The translations under genes and the position numbers were made by a program. From NCBI GenBank assembly GCA_017302135.1, contig JAFLDZ010000008.1:1-64000 (forward strand): a stretch of 64,000 bases of DNA, read 5' to 3'. Of this stretch, positions 27,959 to 36,965 are shown piece after piece; position 1 is the first letter of the stretch; the number at the start of each line of letters is the position of its first letter. The notes under the pieces were generated by a model that was not told the DNA's origin, made no database searches, and was given only the letters and a program-made list of their open reading frames with translations. The DNA is from Lysobacterales bacterium (GTDB taxonomy: Bacteria > Pseudomonadota > Gammaproteobacteria > Xanthomonadales > Xanthomonadaceae).

Positions 27959-28021
27959 CTGCGTTGCGTCTCCGGGATCCAGATGTGCCGAACGATCCGC
28001 ATCCTCCTTTCGTCTATTCGC

Positions 28022-28063
28022 TTGATCCGGATCAAAACGGCAGTCGGCGTTGATTCATACTAT
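28022..28063 (+). promoter_or_regulatory. FNR/ANR-dependent promoter of the cco operon
   Basis: TTGATCCGGATCAA (28022-28035) is a perfect FNR/ANR box. TACTAT at 28058-28063 is a good -10. With a start site at about 28070 the box centre (28028.5) is at -41.5, the class II activator position. It precedes ccoN by 52 bp. Oxygen-limited induction of the cbb3 oxidase is therefore expected. Confidence 0.88.
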
Positions 28064-28087
28064 GCCCGGCAACCGAAGGAGGCATCC

Positions 28088-29521
28088 ATGGCCGCGGATA
28101 CATACAACGACAAAGTAGTTTTGCAGTTCTCGGTGATGACCGTGATCTGGGGCATCGTCGGAATGCTGGTAGGCGTGCTCATCGCTGCCCAGCTTTACTG
28201 GCCTGCATTGAATTTCGACCTGCCCTGGCTGTCCTACGGCCGGTTGCGGCCGCTGCACACGAATGCGGTGATCTTCGCTTTCGGCGGCAGCGCGCTGTTC
28301 GCGACCAGTCTGTACGTGGTCCAGCGCACCAGTCACGTCCGGCTGCTGTCCGACAAGCTGGCGTCCTTCGTGTTCTGGGGCTGGCAACTGGTCATCCTGC
28401 TGGCTGCGATCACCCTGCCGCTGGGCCTGACCCAGAGCAAGGAATACGCCGAGCTGATCTGGCCGATCGACATCCTGATCGCAGTGGTCTGGGTGGCCTA
28501 CGGGGTGCTGTTCTTCGGCACCATCGCCAAGCGCAAGGTCAAGCATATCTATGTGGCGAACTGGTTCTACGGCGCCTTCATCATCGCCGTGGCGTTGCTG
28601 CACATCGTCAATAGCCTCGCGATCCCGGTGACGCTGACCAGTTCGTTCCCGATCTACAGCGGCGCCGTCGACGCGATGGTGCAGTGGTGGTACGGCCACA
28701 ACGCGGTGGGCTTCTTCCTGACCGCAGGCTTCCTCGGGATGATGTACTACTTCATCCCGAAGCAGACCGGCCGCCCGGTGTACTCCTATCGCCTGTCGAT
28801 CGTGCACTTCTGGGCGCTGATCGCCATCTACATGTGGGCCGGCCCGCACCATCTGCAGTACACCGCGCTGCCGGATTGGGCGCAGAGCCTGGGCATGGTG
28901 TTCTCGCTGATCCTGCTGGCGCCGTCGTGGGGCGGCATGATCAACGGCATGATGACCCTCTCGGGCGCCTGGCATAAGCTGCGCACCGACCCGATCCTCA
29001 AGTTCCTGATCGTTTCGCTGAGTTTCTACGGCATGTCGACCTTCGAAGGTCCGATGATGTCGATCAAGACCGTCAACTCGCTGTCGCACTACACCGACTG
29101 GACGATCGGCCACGTGCACTCCGGTGCCCTGGGCTGGGTGGCGATGATCTCGATCGGCTCGATCTACGCGCTGCTGCCGCGCCTGCTCGGACTGAAGGAG
29201 ATGTGGTCGGTCAAGCTGATCGACACGCACTTCTGGATCCATACCATCGGCGTGGTGTTCTACATCGCCTCGATGTGGATCGCCGGCGTGATGCAGGGCC
29301 TGATGTGGCGTGCCACCAATGCCGACGGCACGCTGACCTACAGCTTCGTCGAATCGTTGAATGCCACCTACCCGTACTACCTCGGCCGTCTCGCCGGTGG
29401 TGGGCTGGTGCTGACCGGCATGCTGCTCATGGCGGTGAACGTGGTCCGTACCTGGCAGGCCGCGAAGGGCCCGGTGCAGTACCCGGTGTTGACGCCGGAC
29501 GCCAGCGAGGCGCGCGCCTGA
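28088..29521 (+). CDS. ccoN: cbb3-type cytochrome c oxidase subunit I
   Basis: A 477-residue polytopic membrane protein, the haem b/b3-CuB catalytic subunit of the high-affinity cbb3 oxidase. The family histidines are visible: the low-spin haem ligand in [14 protein letters not shown] near residue 55, CuB ligand [10 protein letters not shown] near 201, the pair [14 protein letters not shown] near 251, and HVHSGALGW near 340. About twelve membrane helices can be counted. The start at 28088 follows a strong AAGGAGG ribosome binding site. First gene of the operon behind the ANR box. Confidence 0.97.
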   Translation: MAADTYNDKVVLQFSVMTVIWGIVGMLVGVLIAAQLYWPALNFDLPWLSYGRLRPLHTNAVIFAFGGSALFATSLYVVQRTSHVRLLSDKLASFVFWGWQLVILLAAITLPLGLTQSKEYAELIWPIDILIAVVWVAYGVLFFGTIAKRKVKHIYVANWFYGAFIIAVALLHIVNSLAIPVTLTSSFPIYSGAVDAMVQWWYGHNAVGFFLTAGFLGMMYYFIPKQTGRPVYSYRLSIVHFWALIAIYMWAGPHHLQYTALPDWAQSLGMVFSLILLAPSWGGMINGMMTLSGAWHKLRTDPILKFLIVSLSFYGMSTFEGPMMSIKTVNSLSHYTDWTIGHVHSGALGWVAMISIGSIYALLPRLLGLKEMWSVKLIDTHFWIHTIGVVFYIASMWIAGVMQGLMWRATNADGTLTYSFVESLNATYPYYLGRLAGGGLVLTGMLLMAVNVVRTWQAAKGPVQYPVLTPDASEARA

Positions 29522-29576
29522 GTTCCCCAGGCCGAAGCCACGCCGCCACGACCCCATTACATCCGAGGCACAGACC

Positions 29577-30191
29577 ATGAGCCACGCTCACGAGAAAGTC
29601 GAAAAAAACATCGGCCTGATGGCCATCCTGATCGCGGTCGCGATTTCCTTCGGCGGGTTGGTGGAAATCATCCCGCTGATGTACCAGGCTGAAGCGATCA
29701 AACCGCTGCCGGGCGTGAAGCCTTATCCGCCGCTGGAGCTGGCCGGCCGCGAGGTCTACGTTCGCGAAGGTTGCTACAACTGCCATTCGCAGATGGTGCG
29801 CACCCTGCGTTTCGAAACCGAACGCTACGGCCACTACTCGCTGGCCGGTGAATCGGTCTACGACCGTCCGTTCCAGTGGGGCAGCAAGCGCACCGGCCCG
29901 GATCTGGCCCGCGTGGGCGGCCGCTATTCCGACGACTGGCATCGCGTGCATCTGAACAACCCGCGCGATCTGGTGCCGGAATCGAACATGCCGGCCTTCT
30001 CTTGGCTGGCCGAAGCGCAGGTCGATGGCGCGCTGGTGAAGAAGAAGATGCAGGCGCTGCAGACGCTGGGCGACCCTTACACCAACGCCGAGATCGACGG
30101 CGCGGTGGAAGCGGTACAGGGCAAGAACGAACTCGACGCCGTGGTCGCCTATCTCCAGGGCCTCGGCAAGCACGCGCCGCGGGGAGGCTGA
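29577..30191 (+). CDS. ccoO: cbb3-type cytochrome c oxidase subunit II (monohaem cytochrome c)
   Basis: A 204-residue protein anchored by one N-terminal helix ([22 protein letters not shown]). The periplasmic domain has a single haem motif, [10 protein letters not shown], near residue 67, followed by [11 protein letters not shown] and [15 protein letters not shown] as in all CcoO proteins; the axial Met is in [10 protein letters not shown]. It passes electrons from CcoP to CcoN. It is 55 bp downstream of ccoN and followed after 3 bases by ccoQ. Confidence 0.97.
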   Translation: MSHAHEKVEKNIGLMAILIAVAISFGGLVEIIPLMYQAEAIKPLPGVKPYPPLELAGREVYVREGCYNCHSQMVRTLRFETERYGHYSLAGESVYDRPFQWGSKRTGPDLARVGGRYSDDWHRVHLNNPRDLVPESNMPAFSWLAEAQVDGALVKKKMQALQTLGDPYTNAEIDGAVEAVQGKNELDAVVAYLQGLGKHAPRGG

Positions 30192-30194
30192 GCC

Positions 30195-30371
30195 ATGCTC
30201 TCCGGTATCGTCACCGCCATCCTGCTGCTGCTCTTCCTGGTCGGCAGCTTCTGGGCTTTCAGCCCCAAGCGTAAAAACGAATTCGAAGCCGCCGCGCAGT
30301 TGCCCTTCGGCGACGACGCGCCCGACGGTGCGCCAACGAACAGAACGAACGAAGAGGAGACAGGCCGATGA
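30195..30371 (+). CDS. ccoQ: cbb3-type oxidase small subunit CcoQ/FixQ
   Basis: A 58-residue membrane protein read as MLSGIVTAILLLLFLVGSFW followed by AFSPKRKNEFEAAAQLPF and an acidic tail. One membrane helix and the SPKRKxxFExAAxLPF signature identify CcoQ, which stabilises the oxidase complex. It lies between ccoO and ccoP, with its stop overlapping the ccoP start (ATGA). Too short for usual ORF cut-offs, but the position and signature are decisive. Confidence 0.94.
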   Translation: MLSGIVTAILLLLFLVGSFWAFSPKRKNEFEAAAQLPFGDDAPDGAPTNRTNEEETGR

Positions 30372-31324
30372 ACGCCGACACGATGAATGCGGGTTCGATG
30401 AGCGCAGGCTGGTCGTGGTACATCATTGCCGTAGTGGTGTTGAACGTCGTCGGTTGCCTGTGGCTGATCTGGTGGACGGCGAAGCGCCGCCCCGGCGATC
30501 CGGGCCCCACCGATACCAGCCACGTCTGGGACGAGAACCTTACCGAGTACAACAAGCCGTTGCCGAAGTGGTGGAACAACCTCTTCTACATGACCATCAT
30601 CTTCACGGTCGGTTATCTGGCGTGGTTCCCGGGCCTGGGCGCCTTCGCCGGTTACAGCGGCTGGACCTCGGCCAAAGAGCACGACGCCGACAAGGCCGAT
30701 CAGGACAAGAAGCTCGCAGTCGCGTTCGCGCCTTACGAGGGCAAGGCGATCGATGTGATCGCGAAAGACGAGAAAGCGCTGAAGCTGGGCAAGTCGATCT
30801 TCTCCAACAACTGCGCCACCTGCCACGGCTCTTCGGCGCAGGGTGCGGTGGGCTACCCGAACCTGACCGACAACATCTGGCATTGGGGCGGTGAGCCCGA
30901 TCAGATCCTCGAAACCGTGCTCAACGGCCGTCAGGCGGCGATGCCGGCCTGGGAAAGCGCACTGGGCGGCAAGCAGGGCGTGACCGAAGTGGCGGTCTAT
31001 CTGCAGTCGATGCGCGGCGAGAAGGTCGACACCAGTCTGGCCAATGCCGGCAAGGGCAAGTACGAGACGATCTGCGTGAGCTGCCACGGGCCGGAAGGCA
31101 AGGGCATGCAGGCGCTGGGCGCACCCGATCTGACCGACGACTACTGGCTGTACGGCGAGGATTCGCACATCGTCGAAACCAGCATCGCTCAGGGCCGCAA
31201 CGGACAGATGCCGGCGCATCTGCCGCTGATCGGTGAAACCCGCGTGCGCCTCGCCGCCGCCTACGTCTGGTCGCTGTCGCACGGCAAGACGGCGCAAGCC
31301 GAAAGCGCTACAGTAAAACAATGA
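30368..31324 (+). CDS. ccoP: cbb3-type cytochrome c oxidase subunit III (di-haem cytochrome c)
   Basis: A 318-residue protein with two N-terminal membrane helices (residues of about 18-38 and 75-95) and the family motif HVWDENLTEYNKPLPKWW between them. Two cytochrome c domains follow, CATCHGSSAQGAVGYPNLTDN near residue 155 and CVSCHGPEGKGMQALGAPDL near 237, each with a downstream Met ligand (RQAAMPAW and GRNGQMPAH). It receives electrons from soluble cytochrome c. Overlaps of 4 bp with ccoQ and with the small membrane gene after it indicate tight coupling. Confidence 0.97.
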   Translation: MNADTMNAGSMSAGWSWYIIAVVVLNVVGCLWLIWWTAKRRPGDPGPTDTSHVWDENLTEYNKPLPKWWNNLFYMTIIFTVGYLAWFPGLGAFAGYSGWTSAKEHDADKADQDKKLAVAFAPYEGKAIDVIAKDEKALKLGKSIFSNNCATCHGSSAQGAVGYPNLTDNIWHWGGEPDQILETVLNGRQAAMPAWESALGGKQGVTEVAVYLQSMRGEKVDTSLANAGKGKYETICVSCHGPEGKGMQALGAPDLTDDYWLYGEDSHIVETSIAQGRNGQMPAHLPLIGETRVRLAAAYVWSLSHGKTAQAESATVKQ

Positions 31325-31623
31325 CTCATGAGACCGCGCCGCCGCCGTTCGACCATCCGCCTCGTTCGGTGGCGCAACGGCTCGGCGCGATCCTGTGGCC
31401 GAGTTTCTTCGCCGCTGGCGTGTCGACGATGGTCTGCTTCGCGCTGATCGACCCGCTGACACTGCGCGACATCACGTTCCCCGATTTCAAGATCAGCCGC
31501 GAAACCGGCTACGCGATCGGATTCTTCGCATTCTGGGCGGCCACCGCCGCCTCCAGCCTGTTCACCTGGATCCTGCTGCGGCCGGCGAGCCGCTTCAACC
31601 ACGCGTTGAAGTCCGAAGATTAA
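31321..31623 (+). CDS. Small two-helix membrane protein in the cco operon
   Basis: A 100-residue protein of unknown function. Two hydrophobic helices at about residues 22-42 (LGAILWPSFFAAGVSTMVCF) and 65-85 are joined by a short loop LIDPLTLRDITFPDFKISR, with hydrophilic ends. The start overlaps the ccoP stop (ATGA), so it is translated with the oxidase subunits. It is not CcoQ, which is already present. A role in cbb3 assembly or stability is a reasonable inference from position alone. A TATAAT at 31639-31644 shortly after its stop might give ccoG an additional start of transcription, but no -35 is recognisable. Confidence 0.8.
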   Translation: MTHETAPPPFDHPPRSVAQRLGAILWPSFFAAGVSTMVCFALIDPLTLRDITFPDFKISRETGYAIGFFAFWAATAASSLFTWILLRPASRFNHALKSED

Positions 31624-31698
31624 TTTAGTCATTTCTAATATAATCTTCCGGCCGCTGTGCTGCTGCGCTCGGCCCCGTCCTTTCCTGCCTTAGCCGCC

Positions 31699-33249
31699 AT
31701 GAAAAAACAGATTCCCATCGAAGTCGCCGACGACGCAGCCGCGTCCATGTACGTGAGCGAGCGCAAGATCCATCCGCGCGACGTCGACGGACGTTTCCAG
31801 CGCCTGCGCGCGATCGCGGTGTGGGTGCTGTTGGGCATGTACTACGTCTTCCCATGGTTGAACTGGGATGGTCGCCAATCGGTGTTGTTCGATCTGCCCG
31901 CGCGCAAGTTCTATGTGTTCTGGCTGAATTTCTGGCCGCAGGATTTCGTGTTCCTGGCGATGCTGCTGATCATCGCGGGCCTCGCGCTGTTCTTCTTCAC
32001 CGCGCTGGCCGGACGGCTGTGGTGCGGTTACGCCTGCCCGCAGACGGTGTGGACCGAGGTCTTCATCTGGATCGAGCTCAAGCTGGAAGGCGACCGCGGC
32101 AAGCGGATGAAATTGGACAGCTCGCCGTGGACCGCCGAGAAGATCCGCCGTCGCGGCAGCAAGCACGTCGCGTGGCTGCTGTTCGCGCTGTGGACCGGCT
32201 TCACCTTCGTCGGATTCTTCACCCCGATCCGCGAACTCGCCGACCGCCTGGTGCCGTTCGCGTGGAGCGGCTGGGAAACCTTCTGGGTGCTGTTCTACGC
32301 GCTGGCCACATGGGGCAACGCCGGCTTCCTGCGCGAGCAGGTCTGCAAATACATGTGCCCCTACGCGCGTTTCCAGAGCGCGATGTTCGACCGCAATACC
32401 CTGATCATCGCCTACGATCCGATGCGCGGCGAACCGCGCGGGCCGCGCAAGAAAGGCAGCCTGACCAGCGTGCTGGAACGTGCGCGCGGACTGATCGAAA
32501 AAACCGCCGCCTACGATTACGTGTTCCGCGCCGCGCATCACCACACCGCCGCCGACAACCTCGTCGCCGCGCGCGGCAACACCGCCATCGCCGATCCGGG
32601 CCTGCATGCCGAGCCCTTGCCGAAATTCGCGCCCGATGAACTCGGGGACTGCATCGACTGCACCATCTGCGTGCAGGTCTGCCCCACCGGCATCGATATC
32701 CGCAACGGCCTGCAGTACGAGTGCATCGCCTGCGGCGCCTGCATCGACGCCTGCAACGAAGTGATGGACAAGGTCGGTTATCCGCACGGCCTGATCCGTT
32801 ACGCGACCCAGAACGAGATCGACGGCAAGCCGTCGAAAGTGCTGCGCCCGCGCATCATCGCCTATGGCCTGCTGCTGCTGGCGCTGCTGATCGCATGGGC
32901 CTGGAGCGTCACCCATCGCAGCGAACTCATCGTCGAAGTGCTGCGCGATCGCAATGCGCTGTATCGCGAGACGGCGACCGGCGCCCAGAACGACTACACG
33001 CTCAAGCTGGTGAACAAGACGCAGGTTGCGCGCAGCTACCGCATTTCGTTGAAGGCGCCGGACGGTCTGGCTCTGCAGAAAGGCGAGGTGACTGTGCAGA
33101 CCACGGCCGAGCAGGTGCTGAGCATGCCGATGACGGTCGTCGCCAACAGCAAGGTCGCCGGCAAGCGCGACATCGCGTTCCTGGTCGAGGCCACCGACGG
33201 CAGTTCGCGCGAGGAAATCAAGACCAGCTTCTTCGGACCCGCACCATGA
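31699..33249 (+). CDS. ccoG: Cytochrome c oxidase accessory protein CcoG (FixG)
   Basis: A 516-residue polyferredoxin needed for copper handling during cbb3 assembly. Five membrane helices surround two Cys clusters. The family motif GRLWCGYACPQTVWTEV lies near residue 112, and CKYMCPYARFQSAMFD near 218. The [4Fe-4S] cluster sites are DCIDCTICVQVCPTGIDIR near 318 and ECIACGACIDACNE near 340. A C-terminal immunoglobulin-like domain (about 400-516) follows the last helix. The start at 31699 was chosen for the family N-terminus. Its stop overlaps the fixH start. Confidence 0.96.
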   Translation: MKKQIPIEVADDAAASMYVSERKIHPRDVDGRFQRLRAIAVWVLLGMYYVFPWLNWDGRQSVLFDLPARKFYVFWLNFWPQDFVFLAMLLIIAGLALFFFTALAGRLWCGYACPQTVWTEVFIWIELKLEGDRGKRMKLDSSPWTAEKIRRRGSKHVAWLLFALWTGFTFVGFFTPIRELADRLVPFAWSGWETFWVLFYALATWGNAGFLREQVCKYMCPYARFQSAMFDRNTLIIAYDPMRGEPRGPRKKGSLTSVLERARGLIEKTAAYDYVFRAAHHHTAADNLVAARGNTAIADPGLHAEPLPKFAPDELGDCIDCTICVQVCPTGIDIRNGLQYECIACGACIDACNEVMDKVGYPHGLIRYATQNEIDGKPSKVLRPRIIAYGLLLLALLIAWAWSVTHRSELIVEVLRDRNALYRETATGAQNDYTLKLVNKTQVARSYRISLKAPDGLALQKGEVTVQTTAEQVLSMPMTVVANSKVAGKRDIAFLVEATDGSSREEIKTSFFGPAP

Positions 33250-33866
33250 CCGCGTCGGAGCGCAGCGCGTCGCCCTGGCGCAATCCGATGGTGTGGTTGA
33301 TGGTCGGTTTTCCGCTGGCGGCTGTCGTTGCCGGCACTGCGACGCTGGTCATCGCGATCCGCGCGGGCGGCAACGACGCCAGCACCGATGATGTCCGTCG
33401 CACCGCGCAGATCCAGACCACCGAACTGGGCCCGGACGAACGCGCCGCCGCGCTGAAACTCTCGGCCGTGCTCAGCGTTCACAACACCGACGGCGAAGCC
33501 GCCCTGGAGTTGCTGCCGGCTACCGGCGCATTCGTCGGTACGCCCGAGCAAAGCAGCAAGATCCGCGCGCAGCCGCTGCGGCTGCTGTTGCAACATCCGA
33601 CGCTCGCCGAAGAAGACCGCGAACTGCGGCTGCTGCCGACCGCAACCGGCTGGCGCGTCGAGCACGCGCTGGATCCCAGCCACGACTGGCGGCTGCAGGT
33701 GATGCCCGAAGGCGGCGCCTGGCGCCTGCGTGCGCGGCTGCCCGCAGGCCAGCGCGGCGTGTTGCTGGCCCCGGCGGTGGGCGAACCTGCAGTGGGCGAA
33801 CCCGAATCCGTACCGACCGCTGCCGCAAAGCCTTCAGCGGAACCCGCGCCGGCACCGGCAAAGTAA
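33246..33866 (+). CDS. FixH/CcoH family protein
   Basis: A 206-residue protein with one N-terminal helix (MVWLMVGFPLAAVVAGTATLVIAI) after the family motif SPWRNP. The rest is periplasmic. FixH/CcoH proteins help assemble the cbb3 complex and usually sit between ccoG and ccoI, as here. The C-terminus carries two copies of AVGEPAVGEP-like sequence and a Pro/Ala-rich tail, longer than in typical FixH (about 160 residues). Overlap of 4 bp with ccoG. Confidence 0.85.
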   Translation: MTASERSASPWRNPMVWLMVGFPLAAVVAGTATLVIAIRAGGNDASTDDVRRTAQIQTTELGPDERAAALKLSAVLSVHNTDGEAALELLPATGAFVGTPEQSSKIRAQPLRLLLQHPTLAEEDRELRLLPTATGWRVEHALDPSHDWRLQVMPEGGAWRLRARLPAGQRGVLLAPAVGEPAVGEPESVPTAAAKPSAEPAPAPAK

Positions 33867-33882
33867 GCGGCTGGCGACACCG

Positions 33883-34356
33883 ATGTCCGCCCGGCCCACA
33901 GCGCTCGACACCAGGATCCCGCCGCCGGTGGTGCTGCTCTCGGTCGGCTTTGCGATGTGGCTGCTGGCGCGGCTCACGCCGCAATTCGCAGTCCATTTCC
34001 TTTTGCAATGGCCGCTGGCGACCGCTCTGGCCGTCACCGGACTGTTGTGCGAGGTGCTGCCGGGTCTGCGCTTCCGTCGTGCCGGTACAACGGTCAATCC
34101 GCTGCGTCCGCAGAACAGCTCGCGACTCGTGGTCGAAGGGCTGAACCGCTACAGCCGCAACCCGATGTATCTGGGGCAACAGGTGCTGCTGTTCGCCTGG
34201 GCCGCGATGCTCGCCCATCCGCTGTCGGCGCTGTTGGCGCCGCTGTTCGCGCTGTACATCACGCGCTTCCAGATCGTGCCGGAAGAACGCGCGCTCGCGG
34301 CGCATTTCGGCGCCGAATACGAGGCTTACCGCGCGCGGGTGCGGCGATGGATCTGA
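33883..34356 (+). CDS. Isoprenylcysteine carboxyl methyltransferase (ICMT/PEMT)-family membrane protein
   Basis: A 157-residue protein with about four membrane helices. The SAM-binding signature of the ICMT/NnrU/PEMT group is visible: LNRYSRNPMYLGQQVLLFAWAA near residue 88 and VPEERALAAHFGAEYEAYRARVRRWI at the C-terminus. In this group the substrate is unknown in most bacteria. Its end overlaps ccoI by 10 bases, so it belongs to the cbb3 accessory operon. Methylation of a lipid or an isoprenoid-type molecule is possible but speculative. Confidence 0.88.
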   Translation: MSARPTALDTRIPPPVVLLSVGFAMWLLARLTPQFAVHFLLQWPLATALAVTGLLCEVLPGLRFRRAGTTVNPLRPQNSSRLVVEGLNRYSRNPMYLGQQVLLFAWAAMLAHPLSALLAPLFALYITRFQIVPEERALAAHFGAEYEAYRARVRRWI

Positions 34357-36773
34357 AGCCGGATCTGAAGCGCGCCGCCTGCTTCCACTGCGGCGAACCG
34401 CTGCCGTCGCAGCCAGTGATCGAAACGATCGCGGATGCGCCGCAGCCGTTCTGCTGCACCGGCTGCGCTGCGGCCGCGCGCTGGATCGGCGATGCCTCGC
34501 TCGGCGATTACTATCGCCTGCGCCAGGGCGACGCCGCGCGCGTCGGCACCGAGACCGTGGATTACGCGAACTGGGACCGCGAGGATCTGCTCGCCGAACA
34601 CAGCGTCGTCGTGGAAGGCGGGCGCGAGATCACCCTGCTCACCGACGGCATGCGCTGCGCCGCCTGCGCATGGCTGATAGACCGTGCGCTGACCCGCGAA
34701 CCGGGCGTGCGCGAAGTCGCCGCGAACGCGGTCACCGGCCGCATCCGCATCGTCTGGGACGCCGCGCGCACGCCGCTGTCGTCGCTGCTGTCGCGGCTGG
34801 CATCGCTGGGCTATCGGCCATCGCTCGCCACCGGCGAAACCCGCGAGCGCGAGCGTCGTCGCGAGCGCAACCGCTGGCTGCTGCGTCTGGGCATCGCCGG
34901 GCTCGGTGCGATGCAGGCGATGATGTATGCCGAAGCGCTGTATCTGGACACGGCCGGCGAGATGTCGATGCCGACCCGCGATTTCTTCCGCTGGATCACT
35001 TTTCTGGTTTCGACGCCGGTGGTGTTCTATTCCGGCTGGCCGTTTCTCGAAGGCATGTGGCGCGAGCTGCGCGGCCGGCGGCTGGGCATGGACACGTTGA
35101 TCGCCGGCTCCACTCTCCTCGCGTATTTCGCCAGCCTGCTCGAAACCATGCGCGGCGGCGTGCACGTGTGGTTCGACGCGGCGGTGATGTTCGTGTTCCT
35201 GCTGTTGGCCGCGCGCATGCTGGAACAGCGCGCGCGCGGCATCGCCAGTGCGCAGGTGGATGCGCTGGCCCGGGCGCGACCGGCGCTGGCCACACGCGAG
35301 CGCGACGTCGGCAGCGCCGGCGTTCTGGCCGAGCAGGTGCCGCTGAGCGCGCTTGCGGTCGGCGACATCGTGCGCGTCGCGGTGGGCGAGGGCGTGCCCG
35401 CCGACGGTGACGTCTTGGATGGCGAGACCGCGTTCGACGAATCCCTGCTCACCGGCGAATCGCTGCCGGTCGCGAAGCCCGTGGGTGCCATGGCCTTCGC
35501 CGGCAGCATCTGCCGCGAGCGTCCCGCGCGTTTGCGGGTGGCGCGCACCGGCGCCGATACGCGGCTGTCGCAGCTCACGCGGCTGGTCGAGCGCGCGCAG
35601 GAACAGCGACCGCCGCTGGCGCGCGCCGCCGACCGCATTGCCGGCTGGTTCGTGACCGCGCTCATCGTCGCTGCGATCGCGGTGTATGCGTGGTGGCGTG
35701 TGCACGATCCGGCGCGTGCGTTCGAAGTCGCGCTCGCGGTGCTGGTGGTGAGCTGCCCCTGTGCGTTGTCGCTGGCGGTGCCGGCGGCGCTCGCGGCGGC
35801 GCACGGCGCGCTGTCGAAACTCGGCGTGCTCGCGCTGCGCGGCGAGGCGCTGGACACGCTGGCGCGCGCGGACCGCATCGTGTTCGACAAGACCGGCACG
35901 CTCAGCGACCGCGAACCGCAGCTCGCCGAAATCGAAACGTTCGACGGCTTCGCGCGCGACGACGCGCTCGCGATCGCCGCCGCGCTGGAGCGCGACAGCG
36001 GCCATCCGCTGGCGGTGGCGTTCGCGGTGGCCGGGCGGACGCTGTCCGCCAGCGATGTGCACGGCGAAAGCGGGCGCGGCGTATCGGGGCGTATCGACGG
36101 CCGCGACTGGCGGCTCGGTCGCGCGCAATGGGCCGCGCAGCACGACGACGACGATGCGATCTGGCTCGGCGACGGCGTGCGCGCGTTCGCGCGGTTCGTG
36201 CTGCGCGAAACGCCGCGCGTCGATGCTGCGCAGGCGCTGCGTGAGTTGCGTGCGCAGGGTCTGCGCATCGATCTGTGCAGCGGCGATGCCGAAGCGGCGG
36301 TCGCGCGCCTGGGCGACGCGGTGGGCATCGACAGCGCAGCCGGCGAAAGCAGGCGCGCGCGGCAGACGCCCGAAGACAAACTCGCCCACGTGCGCGAACG
36401 TCAGGCGGCGGGCGAGATCGTCGCGATGGTCGGCGACGGCATCAACGACGCCCCGGTGCTGGCCGGTGCAGATGTCTCGCTGGCGCTGGCCGATGGCGCG
36501 GCGCTGGCGCAGCGCGCGGCGGATTTCGTGATCGGCGGCGGCTCGCTGCGGCGCATTCCGCAGGCGATCGCGCTGGCGCGACGCAGCCGCCGGATCGTGC
36601 GCCAGAACCTCGGTTGGGCGATCGGCTACAACCTGCTTGCGCTGCCGCTGGCCGCGAGCGGCTACGTCACGCCGTGGATGGCCGCGATCGGCATGGCGCT
36701 GTCGTCGCTGCTGGTCACGCTGAACGCGCTGCGGCTGACGCGCCTGCCCGCTTCTGCAACACTGACCGCATGA
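34347..36773 (+). CDS. ccoI: Copper-transporting P1B-type ATPase CcoI (FixI)
   Basis: An 808-residue heavy-metal ATPase delivering copper for the CuB site of CcoN. The N-terminus has the CcoI-type Cys-rich region (ACFHCGEP and FCCTGCAAAA) before the HMA domain with GMRCAACAW near residue 106. Eight membrane helices follow. The metal site SCPCAL is at residues 469-474, phosphorylation motif DKTGT near 514, TGES in the actuator domain near 370, and GDGINDAPVL near 696. The start at 34347 overlaps the ICMT gene and the stop overlaps ccoS. Assignment to CcoI rather than CopA rests on the extra N-terminal cysteines and the operon. Confidence 0.96.
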   Translation: MDLKPDLKRAACFHCGEPLPSQPVIETIADAPQPFCCTGCAAAARWIGDASLGDYYRLRQGDAARVGTETVDYANWDREDLLAEHSVVVEGGREITLLTDGMRCAACAWLIDRALTREPGVREVAANAVTGRIRIVWDAARTPLSSLLSRLASLGYRPSLATGETRERERRRERNRWLLRLGIAGLGAMQAMMYAEALYLDTAGEMSMPTRDFFRWITFLVSTPVVFYSGWPFLEGMWRELRGRRLGMDTLIAGSTLLAYFASLLETMRGGVHVWFDAAVMFVFLLLAARMLEQRARGIASAQVDALARARPALATRERDVGSAGVLAEQVPLSALAVGDIVRVAVGEGVPADGDVLDGETAFDESLLTGESLPVAKPVGAMAFAGSICRERPARLRVARTGADTRLSQLTRLVERAQEQRPPLARAADRIAGWFVTALIVAAIAVYAWWRVHDPARAFEVALAVLVVSCPCALSLAVPAALAAAHGALSKLGVLALRGEALDTLARADRIVFDKTGTLSDREPQLAEIETFDGFARDDALAIAAALERDSGHPLAVAFAVAGRTLSASDVHGESGRGVSGRIDGRDWRLGRAQWAAQHDDDDAIWLGDGVRAFARFVLRETPRVDAAQALRELRAQGLRIDLCSGDAEAAVARLGDAVGIDSAAGESRRARQTPEDKLAHVRERQAAGEIVAMVGDGINDAPVLAGADVSLALADGAALAQRAADFVIGGGSLRRIPQAIALARRSRRIVRQNLGWAIGYNLLALPLAASGYVTPWMAAIGMALSSLLVTLNALRLTRLPASATLTA

Positions 36774-36958
36774 ATATTCTTCTCGTGCTGATTCCGATCA
36801 GCCTGCTGCTGCTGGGCGCGGCGATCTGGGCCTTCGTCTGGGCGGTGAAGGGCGGACAGTACGACGATCTGGACACGCCGCCGCTGGATATTCTGGTGGA
36901 CGACGAGAAGCCCAAGCAGACAGCGCCGTCGAACGACGACGCGCACGATGGAACCTGA
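36770..36958 (+). CDS. ccoS: cbb3-type oxidase assembly protein CcoS
   Basis: A 62-residue protein with one N-terminal helix (NILLVLIPISLLLLGAAIWAFVWAV) followed by the CcoS signature KGGQYDDLDTPPLDILVDDE and an acidic tail. CcoS is required for haem insertion into the cbb3 complex. It overlaps ccoI by 4 bases. Confidence 0.95.
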   Translation: MNILLVLIPISLLLLGAAIWAFVWAVKGGQYDDLDTPPLDILVDDEKPKQTAPSNDDAHDGT

Positions 36959-36965
36959 CTGACCG

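Noticed and set aside
28055..29578. Long minus-strand open frame opposite ccoN
   Set aside because: His/Arg/Gln/Asp-rich shadow translation of an unambiguous ccoN; no ribosome binding site.
31639..31644. Independent ccoG promoter
   Set aside because: A TATAAT is present, but no -35 or ANR box is placed correctly; noted only in the evidence of the neighbouring gene.
34326..36389. 687-residue minus-strand frame opposite ccoI
   Set aside because: Antisense shadow of a P-type ATPase whose motifs are complete on the plus strand.
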